Assembly: GCF_019703515.2 (NCBI RefSeq)
Contig: NC_059348.1
Coordinates: forward strand, 18,929,656-18,993,655
DNA: 64,000 nt
DNA from: Myxocyprinus asiaticus
Taxonomy: Eukaryota; Chordata; Actinopteri; Cypriniformes; Catostomidae
Reading direction: 5' to 3'
Shown: piece after piece, positions 13,449 through 26,342 of the stretch
How the letters are laid out: each line of letters begins with the position of its first letter
Numbering within the stretch: position 1 is the stretch's first letter
Notes under the pieces: model-generated
Database searches by the model: none
Seen by the model: only the letters and a program-made list of their open reading frames with translations
Told to the model about the DNA's origin: nothing
Program-made: the position numbers and the translations under genes

Positions 13449-14146
13449 TAAAAGTATAGTTCAACCAAAAAAGAAAATTCTCTCATCATTTACTCACCCT
13501 CATGCCATCCCAAATGTGTATGGCTGTCTTTCTTAGGCAGAACACCAATTAAGTTTTTTTTTTTTTTAAGTATAGTTCAGCTCTGTAGTTCCTTACAATG
13601 CAAGTAAATGGTAACCAAAATGTTGGAGCTCTAAAAAGCATTTAAAGGCAGCATAAAAGTAATCCATAAGACTCCAGAGGTTAAATCCATATCTTCAGAA
13701 GTGATATAATAGGTGTGGGTGAGAAAGCAGATCAATATTTAAGTCCTTTTTTACTATAAATCTCCACCTTTGACCAGCCCCAACCAGTAGGTGGCGATAT
13801 GCAAGAAGAATACAAATCGCAAAAAACAAAAGTGCAGATTTATATTCAGCCAAATGTGGAAGTTAAAGTGCAGATTTATACTAAAAAAGGACTTATTTGG
13901 TCTGTTTCTCAACCAAACATATCACTTCAGAAGACGTGGATTTAACCACTGGAGTCGTATGGATTACTTTTATGCTGCTTTATATGCTTTTTTGAGCTTC
14001 TGGTCACCATTCACTTGCATCGTATGGACCTACAGAGCTGAGACATTATTCTAAAAATCCTTATTTGTGTCCTGCTGAAGAAAAAAATTCATACACATCT
14101 AGGATGGTACGAGGGTGAGTAATTTTTGGTTGAACTATCCCTTTAA
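13449..14146. mobile_element. MITE-like element, TTCACCCAAAAATGAAAA family (copy 2)
   Basis: The left arm runs through ATTCTCTCATCATTTACTCA and the right arm is its inverted form, ending GGTTGAACTATCCCTTTAA. It is about 700 bp and near full length. The interior carries a short inverted pair around the CTCCACC / GTAGGTGGCGATATGC segment. It lies in mmp16 intron 2. Confidence 0.85.
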
Positions 14147-15122
14147 CCAAATTTTATACTCGCCTTAACACAATGACAAAGAGGCTATGAGGCAGCATTT
14201 CATTTACATAGAACCACAGCCAAAAACACACGCTCGCCTAAAACTTTAACATGATATTTCTTTGAGGAAATCCAAATCTAGTTTAATAAGAGCTATATTG
14301 TGTGTTTCAACATGCACTGCAAGTTACATTCTAGAATGAAGTTTCAGTGTTATGGCTTTCATTATTTAGCATTTATAAACCTACTAACCCAGGGTGTTTG
14401 GATGAAAATATAATAATATATTTATATTACTGATCATACAGTCTCCAGACACAAATAATAGATTATGAATGTAAAAAACCAGAACTCTTTTTTAACTTGT
14501 CCTTTCTGAACCATAACACAAAGATACAAGTGAATAAAACAACGGTAGAATAAGAACATTGACTGCAAGGTTGAACAGAAAGTTCTTGTTTTCTGTAACA
14601 GTGCAGTATGGCTCAAACAAACTTATCCAAGGAGTAGTAAAATATCCTTAAAATTATTTTAGAGTAAAATGTGACATGTGGTGTCCAAGCTAAACAAGAA
14701 ATGTGCAGTCCAAAGAAACCATGATTAATTTGAGTAAACCATGCAACTCTTACAGTGTCCACATGACTTACTACTGATATACAGTAATTACCAATGAAAA
14801 TCACAGATACTGAACTTTCATGATTAATGCAAAATACATTTTTTTAAATAAAGCAACTTTTTGCATGAATTTTTGCATGTCTCCAATTATCATTTTATGA
14901 AATGCTTCATTCATATTGTGAGAGAATGCAGAATGTGTCTTGGTCCCTCACTTCTGTTTCGCTGTGCCCCCTTTAAAAATAACAGCTTGATTGTTTGACA
15001 ACATATCTGAGGTAGTGATCAAAGTCTTTTTGACTACCAAACTTACTGTTATAATAATGTAGCACCATCAGGTTATGGTGATGTATGTCTTTATGTAGTG
15101 TTCTGTGTTTTGGAGTACTCAC
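14147..15122 (-). other. mmp16 intron 2, remainder
   Basis: I see nothing here beyond A/T-rich intronic sequence. No exon-like or repeat-like structure could be supported. Confidence 0.6.
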
Positions 15123-15271
15123 TCTATAGTCTCCTTGTTTAGAGTCCCTGTGACATTGAGTCCATACTTGTGCTGCATGGTCGCAATAGCAGAGTGCATG
15201 GTATGGGCTGATCTCAGGACAGCCATGTTAGGTTGTGTATGGTGGAGGTAGCCATACCTCTGTAACCACGC
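15123..15271 (-). CDS. mmp16: mmp16 exon 2: prodomain
   Basis: This exon encodes residues 41-89 (AWLQRYGYL to LNKETI) plus two bases of Asp90. The AWLQRYGYL helix, the HSAIATMQHKYGLNVTGTL segment and the run into the cysteine switch are typical of MMP prodomains, which fold over the active site until cut. It is 149 nt; acceptor TGCAG before 15271, donor GTGAGT after 15123. The LHHTQPNM stretch differs from the usual PPTDPRM, an MMP loop that tolerates change. Confidence 0.94.
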
Positions 15272-16099
15272 CTGCAAAAGAGAACAACAGAACAAATATC
15301 AACTACCAAAATGTCCTTTTCTAAACGCCAAAAGTCATTTGAGTGTAGTCTGAATGGCAAAACAAGCAATAAGAAACTAAATGTGCCCTCAGAGTTAAAG
15401 GCTAGAAAGAAAGTGTTCAATTTATGACCAAGGTTTCAACTCTCTGTGAAATCTGCCCTTTAAATATTTACACACACACACATACATATATATACTGTTT
15501 ATACAGCAACTTAAGTCAAATAGTAGCCAGATTTGATCAGCAATTTTAACATGTATTGCTCTGACCTTCTGTTCTCAGGAGATGTTACAGCAGCACAGCT
15601 AGCCTCAGGATATAGATAGAAAATACAGAGAAGCACAGCAAGAGAGTGCTAACACAACAGTGGGAGCAAAGGAGCATTTTATGAGCTCTCTTTGTTGAGG
15701 CAATACTTGTGTATGTAGGTGATTTCAAGAGTGGTAGTCTAAAGGGATGGTGTATGTCAAGACCATTTAGTTCCAAACAACTTTACACTGGAAAGAGCTT
15801 TTAAGATAATGTACTTGAGGTCAAATACGCTTTGGAACATACCATAAACAAAAGGCAAACTAAACGTTTTAGTGCTTTAACTCAACTTAAATTAATAAAT
15901 CAACATACATGTGTATAAATATGAATACATATATGATATATTCAGGGTTCCCACTCTTTTTAAATTACGAATGTTCAAGATTTTCCATGATCTTTCCAGT
16001 TGTTTGTGATTACTGGATAAAGATTTTGTTTTGGATTAAAAATCATTTTGATTCCGACTGATTCGTTAATTAATCATTCGTCTGTGTCACGATCACACG

Positions 16100-16562
16100 G
16101 AAAGTCAGCATGTTGTTTCTGACAGTTCTCCTACCCTAGGATCGGCCACACTATGCTGACTCACAGACAAGCGGCATGTCCTATCAGACATTTTTGCATC
16201 GGCTCCAACATGTTTACCTTTCCCTGTGGTGTGACTGGAAGTGTGTTGCGTCAGCAATGTGGGAGACCAGGGTTCAGATACCACATTGAAACCAGGAAGT
16301 AATGGCGTTTGCATAATCAGTGAGAAGTACAAGTAAGTTTGGGGTTGGTTTATAAAATATACATTCCTCTTCACTGTACTACAGTCTGTACAGCTGAAAA
16401 CATCTCGCTTCACAACTCACTTTTGGTGCCCCTCCATGGTAATTTCACCCAGTAAATGGAGCTCACACGTGCCAATATGCCCGACATTTACCACTTTGGC
16501 CACTGGGGGCAGTGTTTTGATTTTGGTAAACACAGACTGATTTTAGCTAAAGAAAAGTCAAC
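16100..16562 (+). repeat. dispersed repeat R1, copy A
   Basis: Shares an ordered set of blocks with 33365-33800 and, inverted, 48290-48690: CACTTTTGGTGCC, TTTCACCCAGTAAATGGAG, TTTGGCCACTGGGGGCAGTG and an AACCAGGAAGTAA block. The family is not recognised. Copies are 15-25 percent diverged by eye. Confidence 0.7.
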
Positions 16563-16568
16563 CTAGTG

Positions 16569-17617
16569 CAGGGGTCGGCAAACTATGGCCAGCAACAGCG
16601 AAAGAGGAGTAGACTATTTTATTTATATAAATTCCACACCTGCATTTAAATCTACATCTTGATGTAATCCTTCCTCATGATCATGCAGTGTGTTTTCATG
16701 AGCTGAATGGGAGACTCAGAGGTGTAGTAGTGACTGAAGAGGTGGGCATACTGTGTTTTTATCAAGGACCCCCCCAGAATAGAAAATTCTATTTTTCAAT
16801 AGCCTACGTAAATAAATAATATTAACAATTACTGGTTCGTCGGATTCATAGTCTCATTTGAACTTATGTCAGGGTAAGGTGTACAGTACACTACTAAAGC
16901 TTGATATTAAACATCTATTTAAATAAATAGGTTTGATTAACTGTTCTTTTAATTAATAATAAGGAAATAAGGAAAACACCACTATTAATCCTTGAGATTT
17001 CGAACCCAGCATACAGGTACACCCTCCTTAAACCATGGTCACACTCAAAATGACATTAAATGATTAAAAGAGAAAACATAAACCAACATCGTTCAAGTCT
17101 ATTCAAAATATAAATTAAACCTTTAAAAGAAATAAAGTTTTAGGATTTTGCAGGTGCAATTAACTGAAAAGGGCTAAATAGTTGATTGGCTTGTGATGTG
17201 TGAATGGCTTGCACATGCAGCTCGAGTCTCGTCACACTTTAAAGGTGTTTAGTCTCCCATTCAGCTGATGAAAACACGCTGCGTGATCATGAGGAAGGAT
17301 TATATCATGATGTAGGTTGGAATGCAGGTCAGGTGTGAAAAACTGCATATAAATAAAATAGCCTGCTTCTCTCTTGCTGTTGCTTGCATGCTAGTGATTA
17401 CATGATTGCAATGACATAATATAATAAATATTTAAGATTCCACACTATTTCATTATCAGTAATCAAATAAGCAAATTTGTGACATTAACTGTGTTAACAC
17501 ATTTTGTACAAAAGGACAGGTTTTCTTTCATTAAAGCACTTAAGATGCTCTGTGACACAGCCATTGACCAGGAAAATAAAAAATGGCACTCCATGTCAAA
17601 AAGGTTGCTGACCCCTG
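16569..17617. mobile_element. hAT non-autonomous transposon, CAGGGGTCGGCAAACT end
   Basis: The left end CAGGGGTCGGCAAACTATGG and the right end AAAAAGGTTGCTGACCCCTG are the inverted termini of a common vertebrate hAT group. Flanking 8-mers are ACCTAGTG and ACCTAATG, an 8-bp target duplication with one mismatch. Inside, 16670-16715 and 17245-17300 are inverted copies around GATCATGAGGAAGGATTA. No transposase remains. Confidence 0.88.
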
Positions 17618-17753
17618 ACCTAATGTTTCAGATTTCACTGTTAGATCAGTCTGTTTGTGAACAAGTTTGACTCACTGAAAAGAAAAAACTCAAAAGATCA
17701 ATTTGCTCACAAATCGGATATCATTGTGACTCTAAAGAGTAATATTCAGCAGA

Positions 17754-19042
17754 CAGGGTTGGGAGGGTAACTATTGAAATGTATTCCACTACAGATTACA
17801 GAATACATGCTGTAAAATGTCACTTGTAATGTATTCCGTTAGATTACTCAAGGTCAGTAACATATTCCAAATACTTTGGATTACTTCTTCAGCACTGGTA
17901 GATTTTTTCACTTGTTTTGACTATAAAAACTCTGCCAGTACAGTAAGACAAAATACACATGTTAAAAATACATTTTCTGAAAAACCTAAATATCTTATGC
18001 AGTGTTGTTTCTAAAACAAGAAATTAAATTGATCTTGTTTTAAGGATTTTTATATATTTTTACAGGAAAACAATTCAAAAATTATTATCAAGAATACGAT
18101 TTTTGCCCTAATATTAAAGGTCTTACTAGAAAAGAAGAAATTATGATCCAACATGAATTTATTTTTTTTATCCCCTTTTCTCCCAATATGGAATGGCCAA
18201 TTTCCACTACTTAGTAGGTCCTCGTGGTGGCGCGGTTACTAACCTCAATCCAGGTGGCAGAGGACAAGTCTCAGTTACCTCTGCTTCTCAATCCATGCAT
18301 CTTATCACGTGGCTCGTTGTGCATGACACCGCGGAGACTCACAGCATGTGGAGGCTCATGCTACTCTCCGCGATCCACGCACAACTTACCACGCACCCCA
18401 TTGAGAGCGAGAACCACTAATCGCGACCACGAGGTGATTATCCCATGTGACTCTACCCTCCCTAGCAACTGGGCCAATTTAGTTGCTTAGGAGTCCTGGC
18501 TGAAGTCACTCAGCACGCTCTGGATTCGAGCTCGTGACTCCAGGGGTGGTAGTCAGCGTCAATGCTCGCTGAGCTACCCAGGCCCCCAACGTGAATTTTC
18601 TTGCTAAAAAAAAATATGATCGTGCCTGGAAACATGTGCATGTAAAATAGCTAGAAATAGCATTTTAGTTTAGCATAAAGCTGTCAATTTACACAAGGTT
18701 TATTTCTATTTCTTCTGCTCCAAACTTACTTCAAACTTACTTCTCTGTCTGCTCGTATGAATGTAACACATCATAAGAAAGTGTTTCACCACTGTTCAAA
18801 TGCACTTTGGATCGCATCATTTATATGTATAAATGTTTTCCATCTGAAAGGACTAAATATTAAATGAAACAAATGACAATAAAATGCAAAGCAATCTCTT
18901 CAGTAATCAAAATACTTTTTGAATGTAACTGTATTCTAATTACCAATGATTTAAATTGTAACTGTAGTGGAATACAGTTATTTATATGTTGTATTTTAAA
19001 TACATAGTCCCGTTACATGTATTCCGTTACTCCCCAACACTG
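17754..19042. mobile_element. hAT-type element, CAGGGTTGGGAG ends, with nested SINE
   Basis: It starts CAGGGTTGGGAGGGTAAC and ends GTTACTCCCCAACACTG, and is bounded on both sides by the identical 8-mer TCAGCAGA (17746-17753 and 19043-19050), a perfect hAT-type duplication. Removing the SINE at 18161-18586 leaves about 850 bp, with inverted arms of TGTATTCCACTACAG / GTGGAATACAG text. Non-autonomous. Confidence 0.9.
18161..18586 (-). mobile_element. tRNA-derived SINE, 426 bp, inserted in hAT element
   Basis: On the minus strand it begins GGGGCCTGGGTAGCTCAGCG (A-box) with GAGCTCGAATCC (B-box) about 50 bases later, then a long body, and ends in an A-rich tail. It is flanked by CAACATGAATTT (18149-18160) and CAACGTGAATTT (18587-18598), a 12-bp duplication with one mismatch, the mark of LINE-driven insertion. 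A second copy of the same body lies at 40775-41205. Confidence 0.9.
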
Positions 19043-19182
19043 TCAGCAGATTCATATTTTGGAGGAGAGTTTAGGTAGAAAAATACATATTCCTTAAGGA
19101 AATTTATATGACTTTTCTGGAAAACAATTCTAAAATTCCCTGATATTTCCAGGTTCTTCATGACCGTGGCATGGGAACCCTG

Positions 19183-22100
19183 TATATCAATACATAAATT
19201 ATACTGTATGTAAATTTTTAAAATCTCATATGAAAACATTTAATACATTCCTAGTGTAAAAGGGCTGTGAGTTATATTGTATGTCCATGTTTTTCTTGTA
19301 AGAACGCAACAACAGTCGAGTGCCAAATTGATTCTCCAGCACTAATCAGATCCTGCATCTCTAACAAACACAAGGGCTGATTACTAATTTATATTGAGAA
19401 AACACAGATGTGCTATAGAGCCGCAGGGGTTTGGTATGGCAGGGTGTAACCATGGTGATAAGTCATAGATAGAAGCAACTTTGTCATCCTCCGGGTGTCG
19501 TAATCACTACCTTGTGAAGCTATAAATGCAGAGCTGAGCCAAATTGATGCACACTGAAGATGTGAATGAAAGAACAAATCCTGCCACATAAATATACTCA
19601 ACGTGTGTTAAATAAAACCAGGATTGCTTTGATGGTAAACACACAGATGCTCTCACACACACGTTTATGTGTAAATACAGCCATGTAATGAAAACCAGGC
19701 TTAACTAGGTGAAAAATTATGCATCTAGCAAACATGATTGTTCTCTGTGGTCCAAAAGTGTTCCAATATTTCAAACCAATGGAATTTCATCCAAATGAGA
19801 CAACTGATCTTTCCAAGATATGTCTATAATATGTAATATAATTTAGTTTGAAAGCCAATGATTTCAATTGTTAATATTTTCCCCCCAAGTTTATTTATGT
19901 ATCATACAAGAAAGCTCTAACCTTTACCCATAAAGATATACACAGCAAAAAAGAACAAAAAGAGAGAGAAAAAAAACAACAGAAGAGAGAAGGCAGTTTT
20001 GAAAGATTTACCTTCTAAAGGGCAAACAGAAAATAAATGCTCATACCTTTAAGAAAAAAATAAATAAGTTGGGTTAATTGCATGTATTCATTTTATATAA
20101 AACCCTTTGAAATATGAAAATATTGATTGGGAACAATTCTGAGCTGGCAAAAGTAGATTTTTATATTATATTATAATAACTAAAAAAATATGAATGCAAG
20201 CATGGATACCACAGAAACTGTTGATATAGAGATGCCATTAGCGATTAGCCACCATAGCTTGTCATGGCACTCTTTTAGGAATATCTCAGCAGCTACACAT
20301 CATTTTACATTGAGTGTGGGCTTGTCTGATTCAGACACGTCTGCTGTAAGTTGTGCTATGTCATTGTCTATATCGTGTTCATTTTTCATGAAGTAATAAA
20401 CCAAAATGTGATGACATTTTTATCTGTTTTATCTGTTTATTATACATGTGAATTTCACACACTAATACAAAAGTCTTGCTAGCAAGTCAGTCCACTGTCG
20501 GCCATCTTTGGAACGCTCTCGGGAGGTTATTTCCAGTCATGCCAGTGCAGTGCCTATCTACTTGAATGGAGAAAGACCAAAATCTCAAATACGGTTGGTC
20601 AAGATAACGATCAAAGAACATATTTCAAATCAGCAATATATTCTGACAATACTGGTATCATAAATTGTGATTCTTTACCTCATATTACGCTAAAAAACTT
20701 GATTTATGCGTGTTCTAGAGTTGATTGACAGGTGATGTCTGTATCTAAAAGGTGATTGGCTCTTGTAACTGTAAGGCAGGACTTACTTTCTTTATCCTTT
20801 GACCTTTTTAATAGAAGTGGCGCATCTCGCTAAATAATCTCTGCTAACACTCACTGCAGTCTGATCTTGGAGTTAAACAAATTTGCTCCTTGTATTCTAT
20901 AATCAAGACCTTTCCAAAGATATATAACACATGGCTATGTGATCTTTTTGATCTTTTTACCAGTTCTAAATATGATTGTTGTGATCACAAAATTAGCAAA
21001 TTCTGAAAATGGAGCAGTTCTAATTTATCAGCAATTTGAAATTGGTCAGATCAGCTATATTCATTGTAAAGATAAGAGTCTAAGCTTTAAAAAGACACCT
21101 ATTTCGTGCAGATCAAGCAAGTGATTGTTGAATAAATTGGGATGTGCAGAATGACTAATTTCACTGTTGTTTAAACTGAAATTTTGGAGTCAACTAGTCT
21201 AAAAAGTAAGAAACCCTCAGAAAACAGTCAAAAAACATTGTGTGTTTATGTGACCCATTTAAAATACTTCAAACAGCCAAATCCGACGCTAAATTCCACT
21301 AAAAAAGGGGGTGTTTATCTGTGACGTACTTGCCTTGCATTATCACCATTGTAGGCTACATTAAATATAGAACATGAAATGCATTTAATGAATCAACATT
21401 AGCCAGTACAGGCATATTTTTTGAAAATAATTTAATGAATAGTGCAGGACCAATAGCAACCCTAATGGCCTGTTTGAAACGGAAATCACCAAGTAAAAGT
21501 TACTTAACATATTAAAACAGTCAGGACATTGTTGAAAATAATTTAGGTAAGCTAAATATACGAGAGAAAAAAATGCACTGAAAAGTTGCACGTATTTCAT
21601 GACGTGAATTAGCCTATGATCTAACATGACAGCTGTTTGGTTAAAAATGTTAACCAATTACAGTTATGGTGTAAAAAAAATAGTTATAGGATAGAAAAAA
21701 AAAATAGGCCTTTGAGAAATGTACAATAAACCTAATGTATTATTCTAAACATGGCATGCACACAGAATAAAAGATAATTTAAAAGTAACATTTTTCAATG
21801 TTAAAAATATTCCTATCCCAGCTTAGTTTGCAGAGACAACTAGCAAAACCCATTTGTAGGTAGATTTACCCGAAAAGTGTAAACACTGGGGCTTTGAAAT
21901 ATTTCTGTTTGTTTGAGCACCCTGACCAGCCTGACAAAGTAACCAATGACCATGAGTTTGGGGCAGGCTATGTATTTTCTTGACCAATGAAAGAAGTGAG
22001 AAGTGTGTATGAAACCTGCTTGAAAACAATCGTTTTTTTTTTTTTTGCCATTCCATCTGGTGATGCAAATGCCGTAGAAATTACACACTTCACCTTTTAG

Positions 22101-23188
22101 ATTGGCATTCATATCACGCTGTATTTCTCTGGTTGTCATCTTACATTATACATTCTTTCTGGGTGACAGATAAAAGCTTATCCACCATTGTGGTTCATTC
22201 TCCAATTGTAAATAAATATATCTAGCCTGCATTTGTACATAATATAGCAGTTTTCGTACTTTCAAAATCAACCTCACCTAATGGGCTAAATTTGGCTAAA
22301 TCACCCAACAGTGCTACTCGAGGGTCCATTAATACCTTTCTCCTTTAAACTGTCCAAATTTCATCCAAATGAGCCCGACTGATATCTCCAAGGTATGTCA
22401 ATGGTTATTAATACAGCTTTCTAAATAAATACAGTTTGAAAGCCAAGGATTTGAATTATTTATGTTTGTCAGAATTTGACAGAAGTGAATAATACCAGCT
22501 GAGAGACAAGAGGCAAAACACTGGGAATGAACTGATAACACACAGCTCTATAATAAATGTCCAAGCAGAACTTTAAAACAAGGGGTTTCATCAGGATCTG
22601 CACAAAACAGGCTTTTTGTTTTCAGATTTCTTGATGTTCAAAATGCTTAGTCATTAGGTGGTGGTGTGCATCCTGTCACAATCTCGCTCTGCCATATGAC
22701 AATATGAATATTATTATACAGAAACTGCTACCACATTTATAGCAGAAGGCAGCGACAGACAGAAAAAGGGCATGATGAGATGATGATGAAAAACATCCTT
22801 CAGGATGATGGAGGCACAACACTGTATCTTCTGGAGACCCATGAGTGCACCCACTGAAAAATCCATCATAAATACATGATGTCTTGAAATAGAGTCTTAC
22901 ATCGGACAAGAGGCTGCAGTTTCAAAGAGAGATGAGACTGGGTACTTAGAGAGACATATTCTAAAAGTAAATGGACGTATTTAAAGGGGGTATTTACACT
23001 TTGTCTCTTCCTGCGTTTTTACTGATCTAGCTAGCTGATCATGAAAAGACCAAGTGTAAATGCTTTGTACAGTACAGTATACTGTGCACAGTATGTGAAT
23101 TTTCTACATGTGAAAATACAGAGCAGGGCATGTCCCAAACAAATCAAGATTAGCAATAACTTGTTACTATAAGGGTGTTAGATTAGAT
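19183..23188 (-). other. intron 1 stretch without a clear gene or element
   Basis: A/T-rich sequence. Bases 20590-21330 have the feel of an old DNA element (GTTGATTGACAGGTGATGTC, GTGTTTATCTGTGACGTAC) but no termini could be matched. Bases 22640-22920 look unique and moderately complex. No exon-like frame was supported. Confidence 0.5.
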
Positions 23189-23888
23189 TAAAGGAATAGT
23201 TCACCCCAAGACGAAAATTCTCTCATCATTTACTCACCCTCATGCCATCCCAGATGTGTAGGACTTTCTTTCATCTGCAGAACACAAACGAAGATTTTTA
23301 GAAGAATATCTCTGCTCTGTAGGTCCAAACAATGCAAGTGAATGGAGATCAGACCTTTGTAGCTGCAAAAATCACATCAAGGAAACATAGAAATAATCTA
23401 TAAAGACTCCAGTGGTTAAAGCCATATCTTAAAAAGCGATATAATTGGTGTGGATCAGAAATAAATCAAAATGTATGTCCTTTTTTACTCCAAATTTTCA
23501 CTTTCACTTTTACATCTGAAAGTCACATGTGGTGCCTGTTTAGTTTCACTTTCACATCTGAAAGTGAAAGTTAAAGTGGAGATCAAGGGTAAAATAGGAC
23601 TTAAATATTGTTCTGTTTCTCACCCACACCTATTATATTGCTTCGGAAGATATATGTTTAAACACTGGAGTAATTTGGATTACTTTTATGTTTCCTTTAT
23701 GTAATTTTTGGAGCTACAAAGGTCTGATCACCATTCACTTGCATTGTATGGACCTACAGAGCTGAGATATTTTTCTAAAAATTTTCATTTGTGTTCTGCT
23801 GAAGAAAGAAAGTCATACACATCTGGTATGGCATGAGGGTGAGTAAATGATGAGAGAATTTTCCTTTTTGGGTGAACTGTCGTTTTAA
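23189..23888. mobile_element. MITE-like element, TTCACCCAAAAATGAAAA family (copy 3)
   Basis: About 700 bp with both arms: left AAAGGAATAGTTCACCCCAA and right TTTTTGGGTGAACTGTCGTT. The centre has two CTTTCACTTTTACATCTGAA-type direct repeats near 23500-23575. No coding capacity. Confidence 0.88.
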
Positions 23889-26342
23889 GCAGAGTTTAGT
23901 TTTTTGGCAATTGCAGAGCAACTAGCCGAATTATAGAATTCAACTTCTGTGCAGTCACAAGTGTGTGTATACTATTTTTCAACAGTTTTGAATGTAGCTC
24001 ATCCAACCAGAATATAGAGTCTGAACTATTTGTTTTATAATATTAGTTTTACTGTTTTGAGTCTTACAAGTGTTACATAATGTGAAGCTGTTTTCGCACT
24101 GATGCCATACTTCATTTATTATGACTAAAAATAAAAATTCTGGTTCTTGGTCAATCAAGTTTCAAATAAAAAGAGAAAATGTGGACAGATAGTTCTGTTC
24201 ATTTGAAAAAAGTATTTCATTTTTGTCATTATGTCATTGCCGCATGGTTGTTTAAAATATAAACCTTTTAATAGATGTTTTTGTTGCAATTCTAGCTATA
24301 TCATCATGACATAAACCGTTACGTGATATAAAATTCCAGATATTATGATACAAGTTCTTGTTCATAACGCCCACCCCTATGATATGCGATGCTCAAGGTA
24401 CTGTACAACTTCAGATTCTTGCTTTAGGGAACATCTCTCTTCTCTTTCTGCTAAAGCATCTCTCTTGGTCATTCACACTTTCTCTCCCTCTTTCTCTCTC
24501 TCATTTGCATCTTGCAGCAAAAGCCAATCAATGAAGTCAATTACAGGAGTCATTTTGTTGAAATGCAATTGTATCCAAAAAATGTGCTGCTGTTTCCAGG
24601 CAAACAATTCTTTGTGTAAATAAGCTGCCATATTGTGCTCTGAGAGCAACCCATCCATTCTGAGAGGAGTAAAGAGATCATGATGTTGGCTAAGGGTCAG
24701 TGCCAAAACTAACCAATCACAAAGCCTCAGAGTAGTTCTACTGGTACTACCCACTAACCAGCTGCCAGCACACCAACCCAGCCAGCTATAAGTCCAGAAA
24801 CATACCAGCTAATCCCTCCAAACTGCAAACATTTTCTCAGTCAGTATATTTGTCTTGTTTTCCAGTAAAAATATCTAAACATCCTTAAAATAAGATACAT
24901 TTACTTGAGAAGCAAAACTTCAGAAGATTTTTTTGAAGACTTATTTTTCAGAGAATATATAATTACATTATTTTTTTCTTACCCACTTGGCATTAAGCAT
25001 AAGTCTAACAAAATTTAGCGAAGTTTATGGTTAAAACAAGAATAAACTGCCAAAAGGGTAATGAGTTTAACACTTATTTCCCTGCAAACTAATCCTAAAT
25101 GTGCATCTCATTGTTTTAAGGATGTTTAGTTTTTTAACTGGAAAACAAGACAAAAATACAGATACAAAAATGCTGAAGGAAATTATTTTTTTCAGTGTAC
25201 TTCTCTCTCAAGTATAGGCTACTCCTTTTTTCTGTCTGTCACTCAATGCTGAGCAAAACAACCCTCATTATCCACTTTTTATTCCTTTAATCAGCTGTGA
25301 GCATATGTGTGTGTGTGTGGTTTGCACTGCGAGCTTTGCATAAACAGGTTTCAGGCCAATAAGAAAATTGATTTATTTGCCATCTTTACTTACAACAAAC
25401 AACTAGATTTTTGGTGCTTTCTTGTGTAAAACTTGCCCCTGTGATGCTAGGGTGTGGTTGTAGGTGGTTGCAGAGTGCTGCAATGTAATTGCTAAGCGGT
25501 TTTGGGTGTTTTTAGCACTAGTGTTGCTAGGGTGTTCTGGGTGATTGTAGCTTATGGAGCCCACCCCCAAGTTTCTATGAAATTCTGTTCCATAGATATG
25601 GCTCAGGTCCTTCTTCAGTGTAAGTGTGGAATTTTTGCCCATTTTATCATCCTGCATGAAAAAAATCCAGCCTGATCTCATGAAAATTATGTGACCGTGG
25701 CAACATTTTTCCAAAATGACATTACGTGTCGTCTAAAGGCCTATTCACACCAAGCCTGAATTTTCGATGCAAACGACTGTTGCGAATGAGTCTTTGAATA
25801 GGAACAACGGATTCCTATATGGCACTATTCTCACCAAAAGTTTTTTATTTTTTATTTTATTTATTTTTTATGGAAAGTAGTCCTATTTTTTTTTTTTCCT
25901 TTGGACTGTGAAGAAAACTGACTGACCAATGAGAAAAGTGCTTTTATTCACGTGTCCTGAGCCACTGCAGCTACAAAATCCAGTGTGTTGGTGGCACCAA
26001 CGCACCAAAAAATACTTAGCAAACCGATATTAAACAAGGGGCATCACTAGGCTTCAGTGTCATCTGGTGCTTAGCCCACAGGCCATATTATAAAATAAAA
26101 CTAAGAAGAGTCCTTCCTTCCATGACTTAAAAAATGACCACCCTGTCTGTCAAATAATAATTATATTAAGCGCAACACTGACACCGGTTCAGAACTTTAT
26201 ATGAGCAAACGTCAGGCGCACAATAAACAAATCAAACATGTTTTAATTTAAATTGCGGAGGATCAAAGCAAGAATTACAACTTGTCAGCTCATTGTTCAT
26301 TGTGCAGAAACTAACAATAAAATCAAAGTAATTTAACTATTT
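23889..26342 (-). other. intron 1 stretch, mostly unassigned
   Basis: A segment at 25673-25730 (CAGCCTGATCTCATGAAAAT) matches the repeat at 6838. The block starting GGCCTATTCACACCAAGCC at 25738 resembles a transposon end but lacks a partner. Otherwise nothing definite. Confidence 0.5.

Larger units (their letters stand above)
15943..19182. mobile_element. possible outer hAT element, CAGGGTTCCCA ends
   Basis: CAGGGTTCCCACTC at 15943 faces an inverted GTGGCATGGGAACCCTG ending at 19182, and both arms continue with related words (CCATGATCTTTCCAG against CTGG and TTTCCAGG). Two well-supported hAT elements and a SINE lie between them. The flanking 8-mers (GATATATT and TATATCAA) do not match, so this outer element is only a candidate. 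Confidence 0.45.
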
